From CAYLLN01 sp040901775 (lineage in GTDB: Bacteria > Planctomycetota > Planctomycetia > Pirellulales > Pirellulaceae), in NCBI GenBank assembly GCA_040901775.1, contig JBBDYF010000278.1, positions 1-64,000 of the forward strand: a stretch of DNA of 64,000 nucleotides, in the 5' to 3' direction. Position 1 is the first letter of the stretch. Each line of letters begins with the position of its first letter. The position numbers were made by a program, and so were the translations under genes. The notes beneath the pieces are model-generated. The model had not been told where the DNA came from, searched no databases, and worked only from the letters and a program-made list of their open reading frames with translations. Positions 44,245 through 52,525 of this stretch are shown here, in pieces.

Positions 44245-45900
44245 GTGCAATTGATCCAACGAATGCTCGTCATCCTGAGCTATCCGTTTCAGTTGCTGTT
44301 TGCCGCGCCGGTCGCGCTGTTGACTGCCTCGCGGCGGGTGCAGGGGCTTTCGCTGGCGGCCCGCCTGGCGCTGGCGGTGGCCTTGTTCATGGTGCTGATG
44401 ACGGTGGCCGCGACGCTGCTGGCCCGAACCGACGACCTGCGGATCGACTGGCTCAGCATCCTGCAAAACTACACGCTGCCGCTGGCCATTTTTACGCTGC
44501 TCACGCCCCCCGTGGTGTATGTGGCGGTCTGGTTGTGGAGCGAGGGGCGCGAATCGCGCTATCCCGACATCGACCGGGCCTGGCGGGAGGGAGTGGCCGC
44601 CTTGGCCCGCGAGGGGCTATCGTTGGCCGAGTCCCCCGTTTTTTTGATCCTGGGCATTCGGAGCGAGCATCAGGCCCGCTCGTTCATGAAGGCTTCCGGG
44701 TTGCAGTTTGCCGTACGCGGCGCGCCCGAAGGGCTGAGCCCGCTCTATTTTTATGCGGTCAAGGATTATTCGCTGAATAACGAAACCTGGAATCCGATCT
44801 TCTTGCTGCTTACCGACGTGAGCCAGACCAGCAAGCTGGTCGCCTTGGCCAGCGACTCGGGTCGCGAGCGATTGGCCGCCCGTGGCGACGACACCGTCCG
44901 CTCCGAGGGGATGCACGGCACTTATGTCGGCTCTTCGGAGGCGGCCGCTAACGATCTGCGGGGCACGCTGGTCGGCGGCGCTGCCAGTCCGGCGCCGGGG
45001 TCGTTGTCGTCGGCCTCGTCGCCCCTGGGGGGAACCTTGGTCGTTGGCGAGCCGGCCGGCTCTTCGACCTTCGTCGCTGCCGGTCCCGCGGGCGGCCTCC
45101 CCTTGTTGCTCGACAAGCAAGAAGCGAGCCGCCAGTCGGGCCGATTGCGGCATGTGTGCCGGATGTTGGCGGGCGCTCGCGAGCCGTATTGTCCCGTGAA
45201 CGGCGTGCTGGTGGTCACGCCGTTCACCTTGCTGCGCCGCGGCCTGGAACAGGTACGTCACCTGGCCACCGCAACCAGTCAGGACTTGAAGACGATCCAG
45301 CGTAAGCTGCAAATTCGCTGCCCGGTGATCTCGCTGGTCGGCGGCATGGAGCACGAGCCCGGTTTTGGCGAGCTGGTGCGCCGGGTGGGCGCGGCCCGCG
45401 CCATGGAACAACGCTTCGGCAAGGGGTTCGAGCCCTGGAACCCGGCGACGCGCCAGCGCCTGGAAGCGCTGGCCGTGCATGTTTGTGGAACCTTTGAAGA
45501 CAACGTCTATTCGCTGTTCAAAGAGCCCGACGGGTATAACAAGCCGGGCAACGGCAAGCTCTACGGCCTGCTCTGTCGCACCCGCAGCGGCTTTGTCGAT
45601 GTGCTGGGCGAGTATCTGGCCACCGCCTTTGGCCAGCAGGATGCCACGTCCGACGATCAGCCCATGCTGTTCAACGGCTGCTATTTCGCCGCCACGGGCG
45701 AGATCGAGCGGCTGCAGGGTTTTTTGAAGGGTGTGCTGGCCGACAAGCTGCTACAAAACCAAGACGACTTGCAATGGACCGACGAAGGGCAGCGTCAAGA
45801 TGCCAGCTACGATCTGTGGGCCCGCCTGGGCATGGTCGCGACCGGCCTGCTGGTGCTGCTGACGGTAGTGCTTGCTTATTTTCATTTCTGGCGCGAATAG
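44245..45900 (+). CDS. tssM: Short T6SS protein TssM (IcmF), lacking P-loop and periplasmic domain
   Basis: 551 residues, against 1100-1300 for usual TssM. GTG start with GAGAGG upstream. Two N-terminal helices (about 35-55 and 72-92) are followed by the cytoplasmic NTPase-like domain. SPVFLILGIRSEHQARSF aligns with the family lPWylviGppGaGKTt stretch, but the Walker A lysine is Q143 and the glycines are gone. Later GVLVVTPFTLL and RCPVISLVGGMEHEPGFGEL align with NGvivav and PVYvlvTKcD..GF, with the TKxD motif also lost. The third helix (about 522-545, ATGLLVLLTVVLAYFHFW) is immediately followed by the stop, exactly where the large TssJ-binding periplasmic part normally begins. A Ser/Gly-rich insert lies near 220-280. 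The frame is clean, so this is not a simple pseudogene. It directly follows tssL. Confidence 0.85.
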   Translation: MQLIQRMLVILSYPFQLLFAAPVALLTASRRVQGLSLAARLALAVALFMVLMTVAATLLARTDDLRIDWLSILQNYTLPLAIFTLLTPPVVYVAVWLWSEGRESRYPDIDRAWREGVAALAREGLSLAESPVFLILGIRSEHQARSFMKASGLQFAVRGAPEGLSPLYFYAVKDYSLNNETWNPIFLLLTDVSQTSKLVALASDSGRERLAARGDDTVRSEGMHGTYVGSSEAAANDLRGTLVGGAASPAPGSLSSASSPLGGTLVVGEPAGSSTFVAAGPAGGLPLLLDKQEASRQSGRLRHVCRMLAGAREPYCPVNGVLVVTPFTLLRRGLEQVRHLATATSQDLKTIQRKLQIRCPVISLVGGMEHEPGFGELVRRVGAARAMEQRFGKGFEPWNPATRQRLEALAVHVCGTFEDNVYSLFKEPDGYNKPGNGKLYGLLCRTRSGFVDVLGEYLATAFGQQDATSDDQPMLFNGCYFAATGEIERLQGFLKGVLADKLLQNQDDLQWTDEGQRQDASYDLWARLGMVATGLLVLLTVVLAYFHFWRE

Positions 45901-45930
45901 AGGCCGCCGCGAGCGGCTCGGTAAGCGATT

Positions 45931-46332
45931 ATGTCTGGCCCGAATTCACAACCCGATCCGCGGCGGCTAGCGACAACCAGCGATGCGGCGCGAGGCTCTG
46001 TTGAGACGCCCCTGCCGGCGGTGATGACGCTGCTCGAACAGGTTCTTTCGGAAACGGCCGCGGGTCAGTTCGTTCCCGGTGCGGTCGAGCCGGCGATCGC
46101 CGGCGCGCTGGACGCAGTCGCCAGGCGTCATCGGGGGGCCGCCATGCAGTTAGACCCGGTCGGCGTCGAGCTGCTCGAGGCGCTGTTGGCGGCGCAGTTT
46201 CCCGTCCTGGCCTCGCGCGGCGAGCTGTTGTCGCAAGCGGCCCGCGCCGTCGGCACGTCGCTGCTGGCGGATCCAACGGCTCGACTGCGGCTGGAACATC
46301 TGTGGGCCATCTTGGGAGAGCGCCTGGAATGA
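45931..46332 (+). CDS. Hypothetical helical protein coupled to a sigma factor
   Basis: 133 residues, with no recognised domain, signal or membrane span. The N-terminal 25 residues are polar; the rest is predicted helical and Ala/Leu-rich (PAVMTLLEQVLSE, GVELLEALLAAQFPVLA). Its stop overlaps the ATG of the sigma factor (ATGA at 46329-46332), so the two are probably translated together. That arrangement is common for sigma factors and their partner regulators, but nothing here identifies an anti-sigma factor. It lies 30 bases after tssM. Confidence 0.6.
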   Translation: MSGPNSQPDPRRLATTSDAARGSVETPLPAVMTLLEQVLSETAAGQFVPGAVEPAIAGALDAVARRHRGAAMQLDPVGVELLEALLAAQFPVLASRGELLSQAARAVGTSLLADPTARLRLEHLWAILGERLE

Positions 46333-47021
46333 GCGAGCCGCGTCCCGCGACCGACCAGTTGATTTTCACCCACCAGGGGTTGGTCAGGGCCTTGGCCCGG
46401 GGCATTCACCGCAGCTTTCCGTCGTACATCGAGTTGGACGACTTGATCGGTTTTGGCCAGTTGGGATTGGCGCAGGCGGCGCGCGACTTCGACCCCCAGC
46501 GCGGCTTCCGTTTCTCGACGTTCGCTTACTACCGCATCCGCGGAGCCATTCTGGACGGCGCCAACCAGATGAACTGGCTGCGCCGCACCAACCTGGCCCG
46601 CGAGCAATTTGATCGCCTCAGCAGCGACGTTTTGGCGCTCGACACCGGGGATGCCGGAGCCGACGAAGCCTCGTCCACCGCTGGACCGAACTGGCTGCAA
46701 AACGTCGCGGGCCGGCTGACCGTGGTGTTCCTGCTTAGCCAGGTGGGCGACGACGCCCGCGAGGGAACCGAGGCGATCGAACCCGGCAAGGATCCGCTGC
46801 AAAAAATGGTGGACGACGAACTGTGCCGCACTTTGAACGAATTGCTGAAGACCTTGCCGGCCGACGCTCGACAATTGCTCCACTGCACGTATTTCGAAGG
46901 CCAAACCCTTAAACAGGCCGGCGAACAATTGGGCATCAGCAAGGCCTGGGCCAGCCGGTTGCACGCCCGCTGCCTGGAACAGCTCGCCCGCGGATTGCGG
47001 CGCAGCCATGTTTCCGACTGA
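46329..47021 (+). CDS. FliA-like (sigma-28 type) RNA polymerase sigma factor
   Basis: 230 residues. Region 2 is clear: YIELDDLIGFGQLGLAQAAR, FDPQRGFRFSTFAYYRIRGA, GAILDGANQMNWLRR. Region 4 carries a helix-turn-helix (QTLKQAGEQLGISKAWASRL) preceded by LPADARQLLHCTYFEG. The order and length match the FliA/WhiG/SigB group rather than ECF factors. No flagellar gene is nearby, and it is embedded in the T6SS island between tssM and tssA, so a dedicated role in T6SS expression is plausible. Start overlaps the preceding stop. The linker between regions 2 and 4 is long and acidic. Confidence 0.88.
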   Translation: MSEPRPATDQLIFTHQGLVRALARGIHRSFPSYIELDDLIGFGQLGLAQAARDFDPQRGFRFSTFAYYRIRGAILDGANQMNWLRRTNLAREQFDRLSSDVLALDTGDAGADEASSTAGPNWLQNVAGRLTVVFLLSQVGDDAREGTEAIEPGKDPLQKMVDDELCRTLNELLKTLPADARQLLHCTYFEGQTLKQAGEQLGISKAWASRLHARCLEQLARGLRRSHVSD

Positions 47022-47055
47022 GTCCGACTGAGGGAGTTCGCGGGGGAGCAGCCAT

Positions 47056-47132
47056 GGATGAAACACAGATGAAACACGGATGAAACACGGATGAAACACG
47101 GATGAAACACGGATGAAACACGGATGAAACAC
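47056..47132 (+). repeat. Seven tandem copies of an 11-bp unit
   Basis: GGATGAAACAC repeats seven times head to tail (47056-47132); the second copy begins with A. There are no spacers, so it is not a CRISPR. It lies between the sigma-factor gene and tssA. Confidence 0.9.
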
Positions 47133-47531
47133 GGATATTCTATTCCTCATCCGCGTTTCATCCGTAATACAAATGCTGAATTTCCTGGCGAGCCGCGATG
47201 ATTTTCATGGCCACGAAAAACACAAAAACCCACGAAAACGTATGCGGATCACGGTCGCTACCGGCGTCCTTTTTGTGTCTCTTCGTGCTTTTTGTGGCCA
47301 CTGCCGGCTGCGGCCTTCGATTCGTTTGATTCGTGGTTGTTGACTTTGGTTCCGGCTACGCCGGGCTGTGTAAATCCGTGTTTCGTCCGTGGCTTCCGAC
47401 CCTCTCGCGGTGATTCGCTTGGCGAACTCTGCTGAATCAGCTTTACAGCGACTCGCACCCTTCCTATGATGGGTGCCGGCTCGCTCCACGATCTCGCTGG
47501 GGTTCTGTCTTTTTTATCGATCGGTGCTGGA
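47133..47531. other. Repetitive intergenic region upstream of tssA
   Basis: An imperfect inverted repeat has arms starting GGCCACGAAAAACACAAAAA (47209) and ending CTTTTTGTGGCC (47299). Phrases such as AAATCCGTGTTTCGTCCGTGG echo the 11-bp repeat to the left. No gene is seen. It separates tssA-tssB-tssC from the tssL-tssM-sigma block, so tssA probably has its own promoter here, though none can be named. Confidence 0.5.
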
Positions 47532-48647
47532 ATGGCGACCAAACCGCTGCTGGATTTCGAGGCCTTGCTGGCCCCGATCCCCGGTTCCAATCCGGCCGGG
47601 GAATCGCTGCGGTACGCCGGCGACTTCGACGAGATCAAAAAGCTGCTTCCCAAGCCCGACCGCGACGCCTTCGAGGCGAGCGGCCAAGAGGGGCAGTGGC
47701 CCGATATTCAGCGCGAGTCGTCGCGCCGCCTGCGCGAGAAATCGAAGGACTTGCAGCTCGCCGCGTGGCTGGCGGAGGCGCTGGTCCATCTGCAGGGGTT
47801 TGCCGGATTGCGCGATGGATTGACGCTGATCGAACGTCTGTTGACCCAGTATTGGGACACCCTCTATCCGCTGGCCGACGATGGCGACTTGGAGGTTCGC
47901 GCCGCCCCGCTGCTAGCCATGCTTGAGCGGAACGCGGGGATTTGGGTTTGCGAGATCCCGTTGACGCGGTCCCCGGCTCGAGATCAGCAGTCCGACCAAT
48001 CCCTTCCCGTGACCTACAATTTGTGGCATTCGATCGTGGTGGCCAAGTTGCCGGAGCAAAAGATGTTTGCCCCGGCCATGGAGGCGGCGGTCGGCGCTTC
48101 GTCCAACGAGTATTATTTGGCGCTGCATGCCGATCTGCGCGAGGGGCTGGCGGCCCTCGAATCGCTCAATCGCGTGCTGGACGAGCGGTTTGGCGGGGCC
48201 GCGCCCGGCGTGACGGCCGCGCGCGAGGCCTTTTTGAACTGTGAAGGGCGGATCGCGTCAATCCTGCGTGCTCGCGGGGTCAGCACAACCGCCACGACCG
48301 GAGCGACCGACACTCCTACCAACGATCAATCGACCGGCCCCGAGGAGGCTTCGCTCGTCGGAGCGTCGGCGCGCCGCAACGGTTCGTCGGGCAGCGGTCC
48401 CGTGCGATCGCGCGACGAGGCCCTGCAACGACTCCGGGAAGTAGCCGACTTTTTCCGTCAGACCGAACCGCACAGTCCCGTCCCGTATTTAATCCAGCGG
48501 GCCATTACCTGGAGCCAGATGTCGTTCGACCAGTTGCTCGCCGAGTTGGTGCAGGATGCCACCTCTCGCCAGCAGATCAACAGCACTTTAGGAATTCGTG
48601 AAGATGTCGCGGCGTCCGCCTATTCCAATGGCGAGGAGAACGCCTAA
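47532..48647 (+). CDS. tssA: T6SS cap protein TssA
   Basis: 371 residues. The N-terminus has the ImpA_N pattern: LLDFEALLAPIPGSNPAGES, LRYAGDFDEIKKL, then LREKSKDLQLAAWLAEALVH and GFAGLRDGLTLIERLL..YWDTLYP. The C-terminal part EALQRLREVADFFRQTEPHS and PYLIQRAITWSQMSFDQLLA matches the VasJ-like C-terminal extension of short TssA proteins. TssA primes tube and sheath growth at the baseplate and may cap the distal end. A Thr/Ser-rich linker joins the halves (about 255-300). Start at the ATG at 47532; the frame stays open to 47466 without a better site. It opens a block with tssB and tssC. Confidence 0.93.
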   Translation: MATKPLLDFEALLAPIPGSNPAGESLRYAGDFDEIKKLLPKPDRDAFEASGQEGQWPDIQRESSRRLREKSKDLQLAAWLAEALVHLQGFAGLRDGLTLIERLLTQYWDTLYPLADDGDLEVRAAPLLAMLERNAGIWVCEIPLTRSPARDQQSDQSLPVTYNLWHSIVVAKLPEQKMFAPAMEAAVGASSNEYYLALHADLREGLAALESLNRVLDERFGGAAPGVTAAREAFLNCEGRIASILRARGVSTTATTGATDTPTNDQSTGPEEASLVGASARRNGSSGSGPVRSRDEALQRLREVADFFRQTEPHSPVPYLIQRAITWSQMSFDQLLAELVQDATSRQQINSTLGIREDVAASAYSNGEENA

Positions 48648-48725
48648 CTCGAGGGGCGACGACCATCGAGCCCGCTCCCAGCGAACTACACCAGACCAAT
48701 CACCGTCAAGCAGAAAGGCCCCATC

Positions 48726-49268
48726 ATGGCAGGCGAAAGCATTCAGAAAAAGCTCGATCGCGTCCGCCCACCGCGGGTGCAGATCAAGTACGAAGTGGAA
48801 ATCGGCGACGCCATCGAGCTCAAGGAGCTCCCCTTCGTGGTCGGCGTCCTGGGCGATTATTCCGGCAAGCCCGACGAGGCGCTGCCCGCCGTGAAGGATC
48901 GCCGGTTCGTGACGATTGACCGGGACAACTTCAACGACGTATTGCGGGAGATGAAGCCCCGGCTGGCATTCCGCGTGAACGACAAACTGACGGACAATGC
49001 CGACAACAAGCTGAACGTCGAGTTGCGGTTCAACAGCCTGGACGATTTTTCGCCGGAAAGCGTGGTCCGCCAGGTCGATCCGCTGCGCAAGCTGGCCGAA
49101 ACCCGCCACGAGCTCGAAATGCTCAAGTCCAAGATGGACGGCAACGACAAACTGGTTTCGCTGCTGGAAAAAGTGTTGGACAGCTCGGACCTGAAGCAAC
49201 AGTTGGGCAAAGAACTGAACCTGGGCGGGAATTCCACCGGCGACGGGACAAAAGGAGAGGGAAACTAA
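48726..49268 (+). CDS. tssB: T6SS sheath small subunit TssB (VipA)
   Basis: 180 residues. MAGESIQKKLDRVRPPRVQI and KYEVEIGDAIELKELPFVVG, then VLGDYSG, RRFVTIDRDNFNDVLREMKP and NKLNVELRFNSLDDFSPESV are close to the TssB consensus. TssB pairs with TssC to build the contractile sheath around the Hcp tube and carries the helix contacted by ClpV. The C-terminal 60 residues end in a Gly/Thr-rich tail. tssC starts four bases after its stop, consistent with equimolar production. Confidence 0.96.
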   Translation: MAGESIQKKLDRVRPPRVQIKYEVEIGDAIELKELPFVVGVLGDYSGKPDEALPAVKDRRFVTIDRDNFNDVLREMKPRLAFRVNDKLTDNADNKLNVELRFNSLDDFSPESVVRQVDPLRKLAETRHELEMLKSKMDGNDKLVSLLEKVLDSSDLKQQLGKELNLGGNSTGDGTKGEGN

Positions 49269-49271
49269 ATC

Positions 49272-50762
49272 ATGGCCAAGAGTACCGCGACCGAAACCCA
49301 GGCTGCCTCGTCTTCCGCCGTGGCGGAAGAGGGGTTCCTCGACCAGATCATCAAGGCGACCAAGCCCCGCTCGGACATTCAAATCGAGACGGCGAAGAAG
49401 TCGCTGCAAGAGTTCGTCGGCAAGCTGCTCGAGCCGGGCGCCGTCGTCTCGAAGGACGTCGAAAAGACGATCAATTTCTGGATCGCCGAAATCGACAAGC
49501 GGATCTCGGCCCAGCTCAACGAGATCATGCACCAGGAGGAGTTTCAAAAGCTCGAAGCGTCGTGGCGCGGGCTGTTCTATCTCGTCGATAAGACCGAGAC
49601 CAGCACCTCGCTGAAGATTCGGGTTCTCAACGCCTCGAAAAAAGACCTCCTCAAAGACCTCGAAAAGGCGTCGGAGTTCGATCAAAGCGGCTTGTTCAAG
49701 AAGATCTACGAGGCCGAATACGGCATCTTCGGCGGCGAGCCCTACGGCGTCTTGGTCGGCGACTACGAATTCAGCAACCATCCCGAAGACATGGCCCTCT
49801 TGGAGCGCGTCGGTCAGGTGGCGGCCGCCTCGCATGCGCCGTTCATTTCGGCGGCCGATCCCACGTTGTTCGGCCTCGACAGCTTCACCGAAATCGACGC
49901 CAAACGCGACTTGGCGAAGATTTTCGATTCGGTCGAATACGCCAAGTGGAAGTCGTTCCGCGAGTCCGAGGACTCGCGCTACGTCGGCCTCTGCCTGCCG
50001 CACACCCTGATGCGGCTGCCGTATGGCGACAAGACCCGCCGAACCGAGGGCTTCCGCTACGAGGAAGACGTGGACGGCCGCGACCACTCGAAGTACCTGT
50101 GGGGCAATGCCGCCTACGCGATGGGCACTCGCATTACCGACTCGTTCGCCAAATGCGGCTGGCTCGCCTCGATCCGCGGGGTGCAAGGGGGCGGTCTCGT
50201 CGAGGGGCTGCCGACCCACACCTTCAGCACGGACGAAGGGGACGTGGCGCTCAAATGCCCGACGGAAGTCGCCATTACCGATCGCCGCGAAAAGGAATTC
50301 AGCGATCTGGGCTTCATTCCCTTGGTGCATTGCAAAGGACGCGATTTCGCCGCCTTCTTTGCGGCCCAGTCGTGCCAGAAGGCGAAGCTGTACAACAAGG
50401 ACGAAGCCAACGCCAACGCGATGCTTTCGACCCAGTTGCAGTACATCCTGTGCGTTTCGCGGTTTACGCATTACCTGAAGGCGATGGCCCGCGACAAGAT
50501 CGGCTCGTTCACCAGCCGCAAGGCGTGCGAGGACTGGCTGAACGACTGGATCAACACCTACGTCCATCCGTCGCCCGAGAGCGCCGGGCAGCAGGCGTTG
50601 GCTGCCAAACCGCTGGCCGCGGCTCGCGTGGACGTGCGCGACATCAAGGGAAAGCCGGGCCATTACGAAGCCGTCGCCTTCCTGCAGCCGCACTACCAGT
50701 TGGAGGCCCTCTCGGTCTCGATGCGGCTGGTGGCCGAGTTGCCGGCGCCCAAGGGCAAGTAA
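49272..50762 (+). CDS. tssC: T6SS sheath large subunit TssC (VipB)
   Basis: 496 residues, standard length. Conserved blocks include INFWIAEIDKRISAQLNEIM, FQKLEASWRGLFYLVDKTET, GIFGGEPYGVLVGDYEFSNH, WKSFRESEDSRYVGLCLPHT and GWLASIRGVQGGGLVEGLPT, all diagnostic of TssC. The C-terminal part KARDKIG-type helix and LNDWINTYVHPSPES are also kept. It forms the outer sheath with TssB. The reverse strand of tssB-tssC holds a very long open frame (48588-50831) that is only a shadow of the biased codon use. Confidence 0.97.
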   Translation: MAKSTATETQAASSSAVAEEGFLDQIIKATKPRSDIQIETAKKSLQEFVGKLLEPGAVVSKDVEKTINFWIAEIDKRISAQLNEIMHQEEFQKLEASWRGLFYLVDKTETSTSLKIRVLNASKKDLLKDLEKASEFDQSGLFKKIYEAEYGIFGGEPYGVLVGDYEFSNHPEDMALLERVGQVAAASHAPFISAADPTLFGLDSFTEIDAKRDLAKIFDSVEYAKWKSFRESEDSRYVGLCLPHTLMRLPYGDKTRRTEGFRYEEDVDGRDHSKYLWGNAAYAMGTRITDSFAKCGWLASIRGVQGGGLVEGLPTHTFSTDEGDVALKCPTEVAITDRREKEFSDLGFIPLVHCKGRDFAAFFAAQSCQKAKLYNKDEANANAMLSTQLQYILCVSRFTHYLKAMARDKIGSFTSRKACEDWLNDWINTYVHPSPESAGQQALAAKPLAAARVDVRDIKGKPGHYEAVAFLQPHYQLEALSVSMRLVAELPAPKGK

Positions 50763-50837
50763 GCACCAGATTTGCTTGACTGCTGAATCTCCGCTGCTCG
50801 CCTTTTGGCGAGCGGCCGCGGGCCAAAGCAAATATCC

Positions 50838-50866
50838 ATCGTCGCCGTTGATCTTCCGGCGACGAT
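50838..50866 (+). terminator. 10-bp perfect stem-loop between tssC and hcp
   Basis: ATCGTCGCCG (50838-50847) pairs fully with CGGCGACGAT (50857-50866) across a 9-base loop and is followed by TTTCT. It is a good intrinsic terminator or attenuator after tssC, and would let hcp be expressed separately or at a different level. Confidence 0.6.
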
Positions 50867-51038
50867 TTCTCGGCCTGATCCGGCGATTCTTGGTGACCGC
50901 GGCAGGCCGCTCTTGAATTCGAAGAATTCAGGCAACCGTTTTGGGCCTGGTCAGACAATGGGGTTAGCATTCGCACGTTGACCGGCTCGAACGACGAGCC
51001 GAGCACGTTTCCAACTCACGTTTTCAGGAGAGTTTGCC

Positions 51039-51518
51039 ATGGCCGTGGACATGTTTTTGAAGCTGGACGGAATCAAGGGGGAATCGAAGGACGCCAAGCA
51101 CAAGGAGGAGATTCAAATCGAGTCCTTTAGCTGGGGATTGAGCCAGACCGGCGGCATGGGCGCAGGGGGCGGCGGCGGCGCCGGCAAGGTGCAGGTTCAC
51201 GACATCTCGATCACCAAGTTCGCCGATAAGGCGAGCTGCGCCCTGATGCTGGCCTGCGCCAGCGGCAAGCACATTCCCAGTGGGCTGTTGACGGTGCGCA
51301 AGGCGGGCGACAAACCGCTGGAATATTTGAAGATCAAGCTGACCGACATTTTGATTTCGGGCGTGCAACATGCCGGGCATGGCGGGGACCTGGTATCGGA
51401 AAACGTCACCTTGAACTTCACCAAGGTTCAGGTGGAATACCAGGAACAAAAGCCGGACGGCAGCGGATCGCCTGCGGGCGAAATGGGCTGGGACGTCAAG
51501 AAGAACGAAAAGGTCTAG
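51039..51518 (+). CDS. hcp: T6SS tube protein Hcp (TssD)
   Basis: 159 residues. MAVDMFLKLDGIKGESKDAK, QIESFSWGLSQTG, VQVHDISITKFADKASCALM and LEYLKIKLTDILISGVQHAG, then NVTLNFTKVQVEY, are the classical Hcp1-type beta-barrel signatures. Hcp hexamers stack into the expelled inner tube and can chaperone small effectors in their lumen. AGGAG is well spaced before the ATG. A glycine-rich loop (GAGGGGGAGK) near residue 42 is typical of the family. The gene stands alone between two strong stem-loops, which suits high, separate expression. Confidence 0.97.
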   Translation: MAVDMFLKLDGIKGESKDAKHKEEIQIESFSWGLSQTGGMGAGGGGGAGKVQVHDISITKFADKASCALMLACASGKHIPSGLLTVRKAGDKPLEYLKIKLTDILISGVQHAGHGGDLVSENVTLNFTKVQVEYQEQKPDGSGSPAGEMGWDVKKNEKV

Positions 51519-51547
51519 CGCACCATTCTGGGCGCTACTTCAAGTCC

Positions 51548-51576
51548 GGCGGACGGACGATCGCGATCCGTCCGCC
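51548..51576 (+). terminator. 10-bp perfect stem-loop after hcp
   Basis: GGCGGACGGA (51548-51557) pairs with TCCGTCCGCC (51567-51576) across 9 bases, 30 bases after the hcp stop. It probably ends or stabilises the hcp transcript; TTTT follows only after a gap. Confidence 0.6.
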
Positions 51577-51605
51577 ATTCAAATGTTTTCGTCGAGGCGA
51601 GGATT

Positions 51606-52394
51606 ATGACTGCGGAAGCTCACTTCGCCGCGGGGCAACTGGCGGAAGCGATTGCCGCGCAGGTGCAGGCGGTCAAGGCCGCGCCGCTCGACGCCGGCTT
51701 GCGAACCTTCCTGTTCGAGCTGCTGGCATTTGCCGGCGAATGGGACCGGGCCGACAAGCAACTTCAAGCGCTCGGTCAGGAAGACGCCGAGCGCGGCTGG
51801 GGGATCAGCGTCTATCAAAACCTGCTCGCCGCCGAAAAGGCGCGGCGGCAGGTTTTTGCCGGCGGGGCCAAGCCCGAGGTGTTTCTCGACGCGCCCGTGT
51901 TTCTCGCGCAGCGCTGGGATGCCATCGCTCAATTGTCCGTGGGACAATCGGCCGCGGCGCTAGAGCTCTTGCAGCGATCCGACGCCGCGGCGCCGCCGGT
52001 GCGCGGAACGCTCAACGACCAGCCGGTCGAGAATTTGCGGGACGCGGACGATCTGCTCGCTCCGATTCTGGAAGTGATGGTTTTGCGAGATTACGTCTGG
52101 GTTCCCTGGTCGCAGATTCGGGAACTCGAGGTGGAGCCACCCAAGCATCCACGGGATTTACTGTGGGCGCCGGCTCGGCTGGTTCTGGCCGATGGGGAAC
52201 AGCGGCGCTGCTATTTGCCGGCGCTTTATCCGGGGACTTATGCCGAATCGGATGACGCTTTGAAGCTCGGCCGCCTGACCGATTGGCGCGTGCCCGAAGA
52301 CGATGGCCCGGTCCGCGGCGTAGGACAGCATTTGTTCGCCGCGGGTGATAGAGACCTTGGTTTACTTGAGGTGCGCGAGTTCGAGGCGACCTAA
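51606..52394 (+). CDS. tagJ: T6SS accessory protein TagJ/ImpE
   Basis: 262 residues. The N-terminal helical TPR-like half (AEAHFAAGQLAEAIAAQVQA, then APLDAGLRTFLFELLAFAGE and WDRADKQLQAL) and the C-terminal half with VWVPWSQIRELEVEPPKHPR, DLLWAPARLVLADG and CYLPALYPGT match the ImpE/TagJ family. TagJ binds the N-terminal helix of TssB and modulates sheath disassembly by ClpV. It is typically encoded next to hcp and tssE, as here beside hcp. The start follows GAGGCGAGG-like sequence. Confidence 0.9.
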   Translation: MTAEAHFAAGQLAEAIAAQVQAVKAAPLDAGLRTFLFELLAFAGEWDRADKQLQALGQEDAERGWGISVYQNLLAAEKARRQVFAGGAKPEVFLDAPVFLAQRWDAIAQLSVGQSAAALELLQRSDAAAPPVRGTLNDQPVENLRDADDLLAPILEVMVLRDYVWVPWSQIRELEVEPPKHPRDLLWAPARLVLADGEQRRCYLPALYPGTYAESDDALKLGRLTDWRVPEDDGPVRGVGQHLFAAGDRDLGLLEVREFEAT

Positions 52395-52525
52395 AGATCT
52401 TTTGGTTGCCAGGAGACGTGCGGTCGGCTGAGCGCAGGATCGGAGACCCGCGCACAATCGGGTATGTCCCTTGCCGACGCCTGGGGCTGGTGTGAGAAAC
52501 TGTTAGACGTATAAGGGGAAACTTC

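Noticed and set aside
44245..45900. TssM as a truncated pseudogene
   Set aside because: The frame is clean, the end coincides with a domain boundary, tssL and tssJ losses are consistent, and the gene is embedded in a tight block.
47056..47132. Possible CRISPR array
   Set aside because: The 11-bp units are contiguous with no spacers and no cas gene is present.
48588..50831. Very long minus-strand open frame opposite tssB-tssC
   Set aside because: It lies antisense to two strongly conserved genes; the open frame follows from GC-rich codon bias in those genes.
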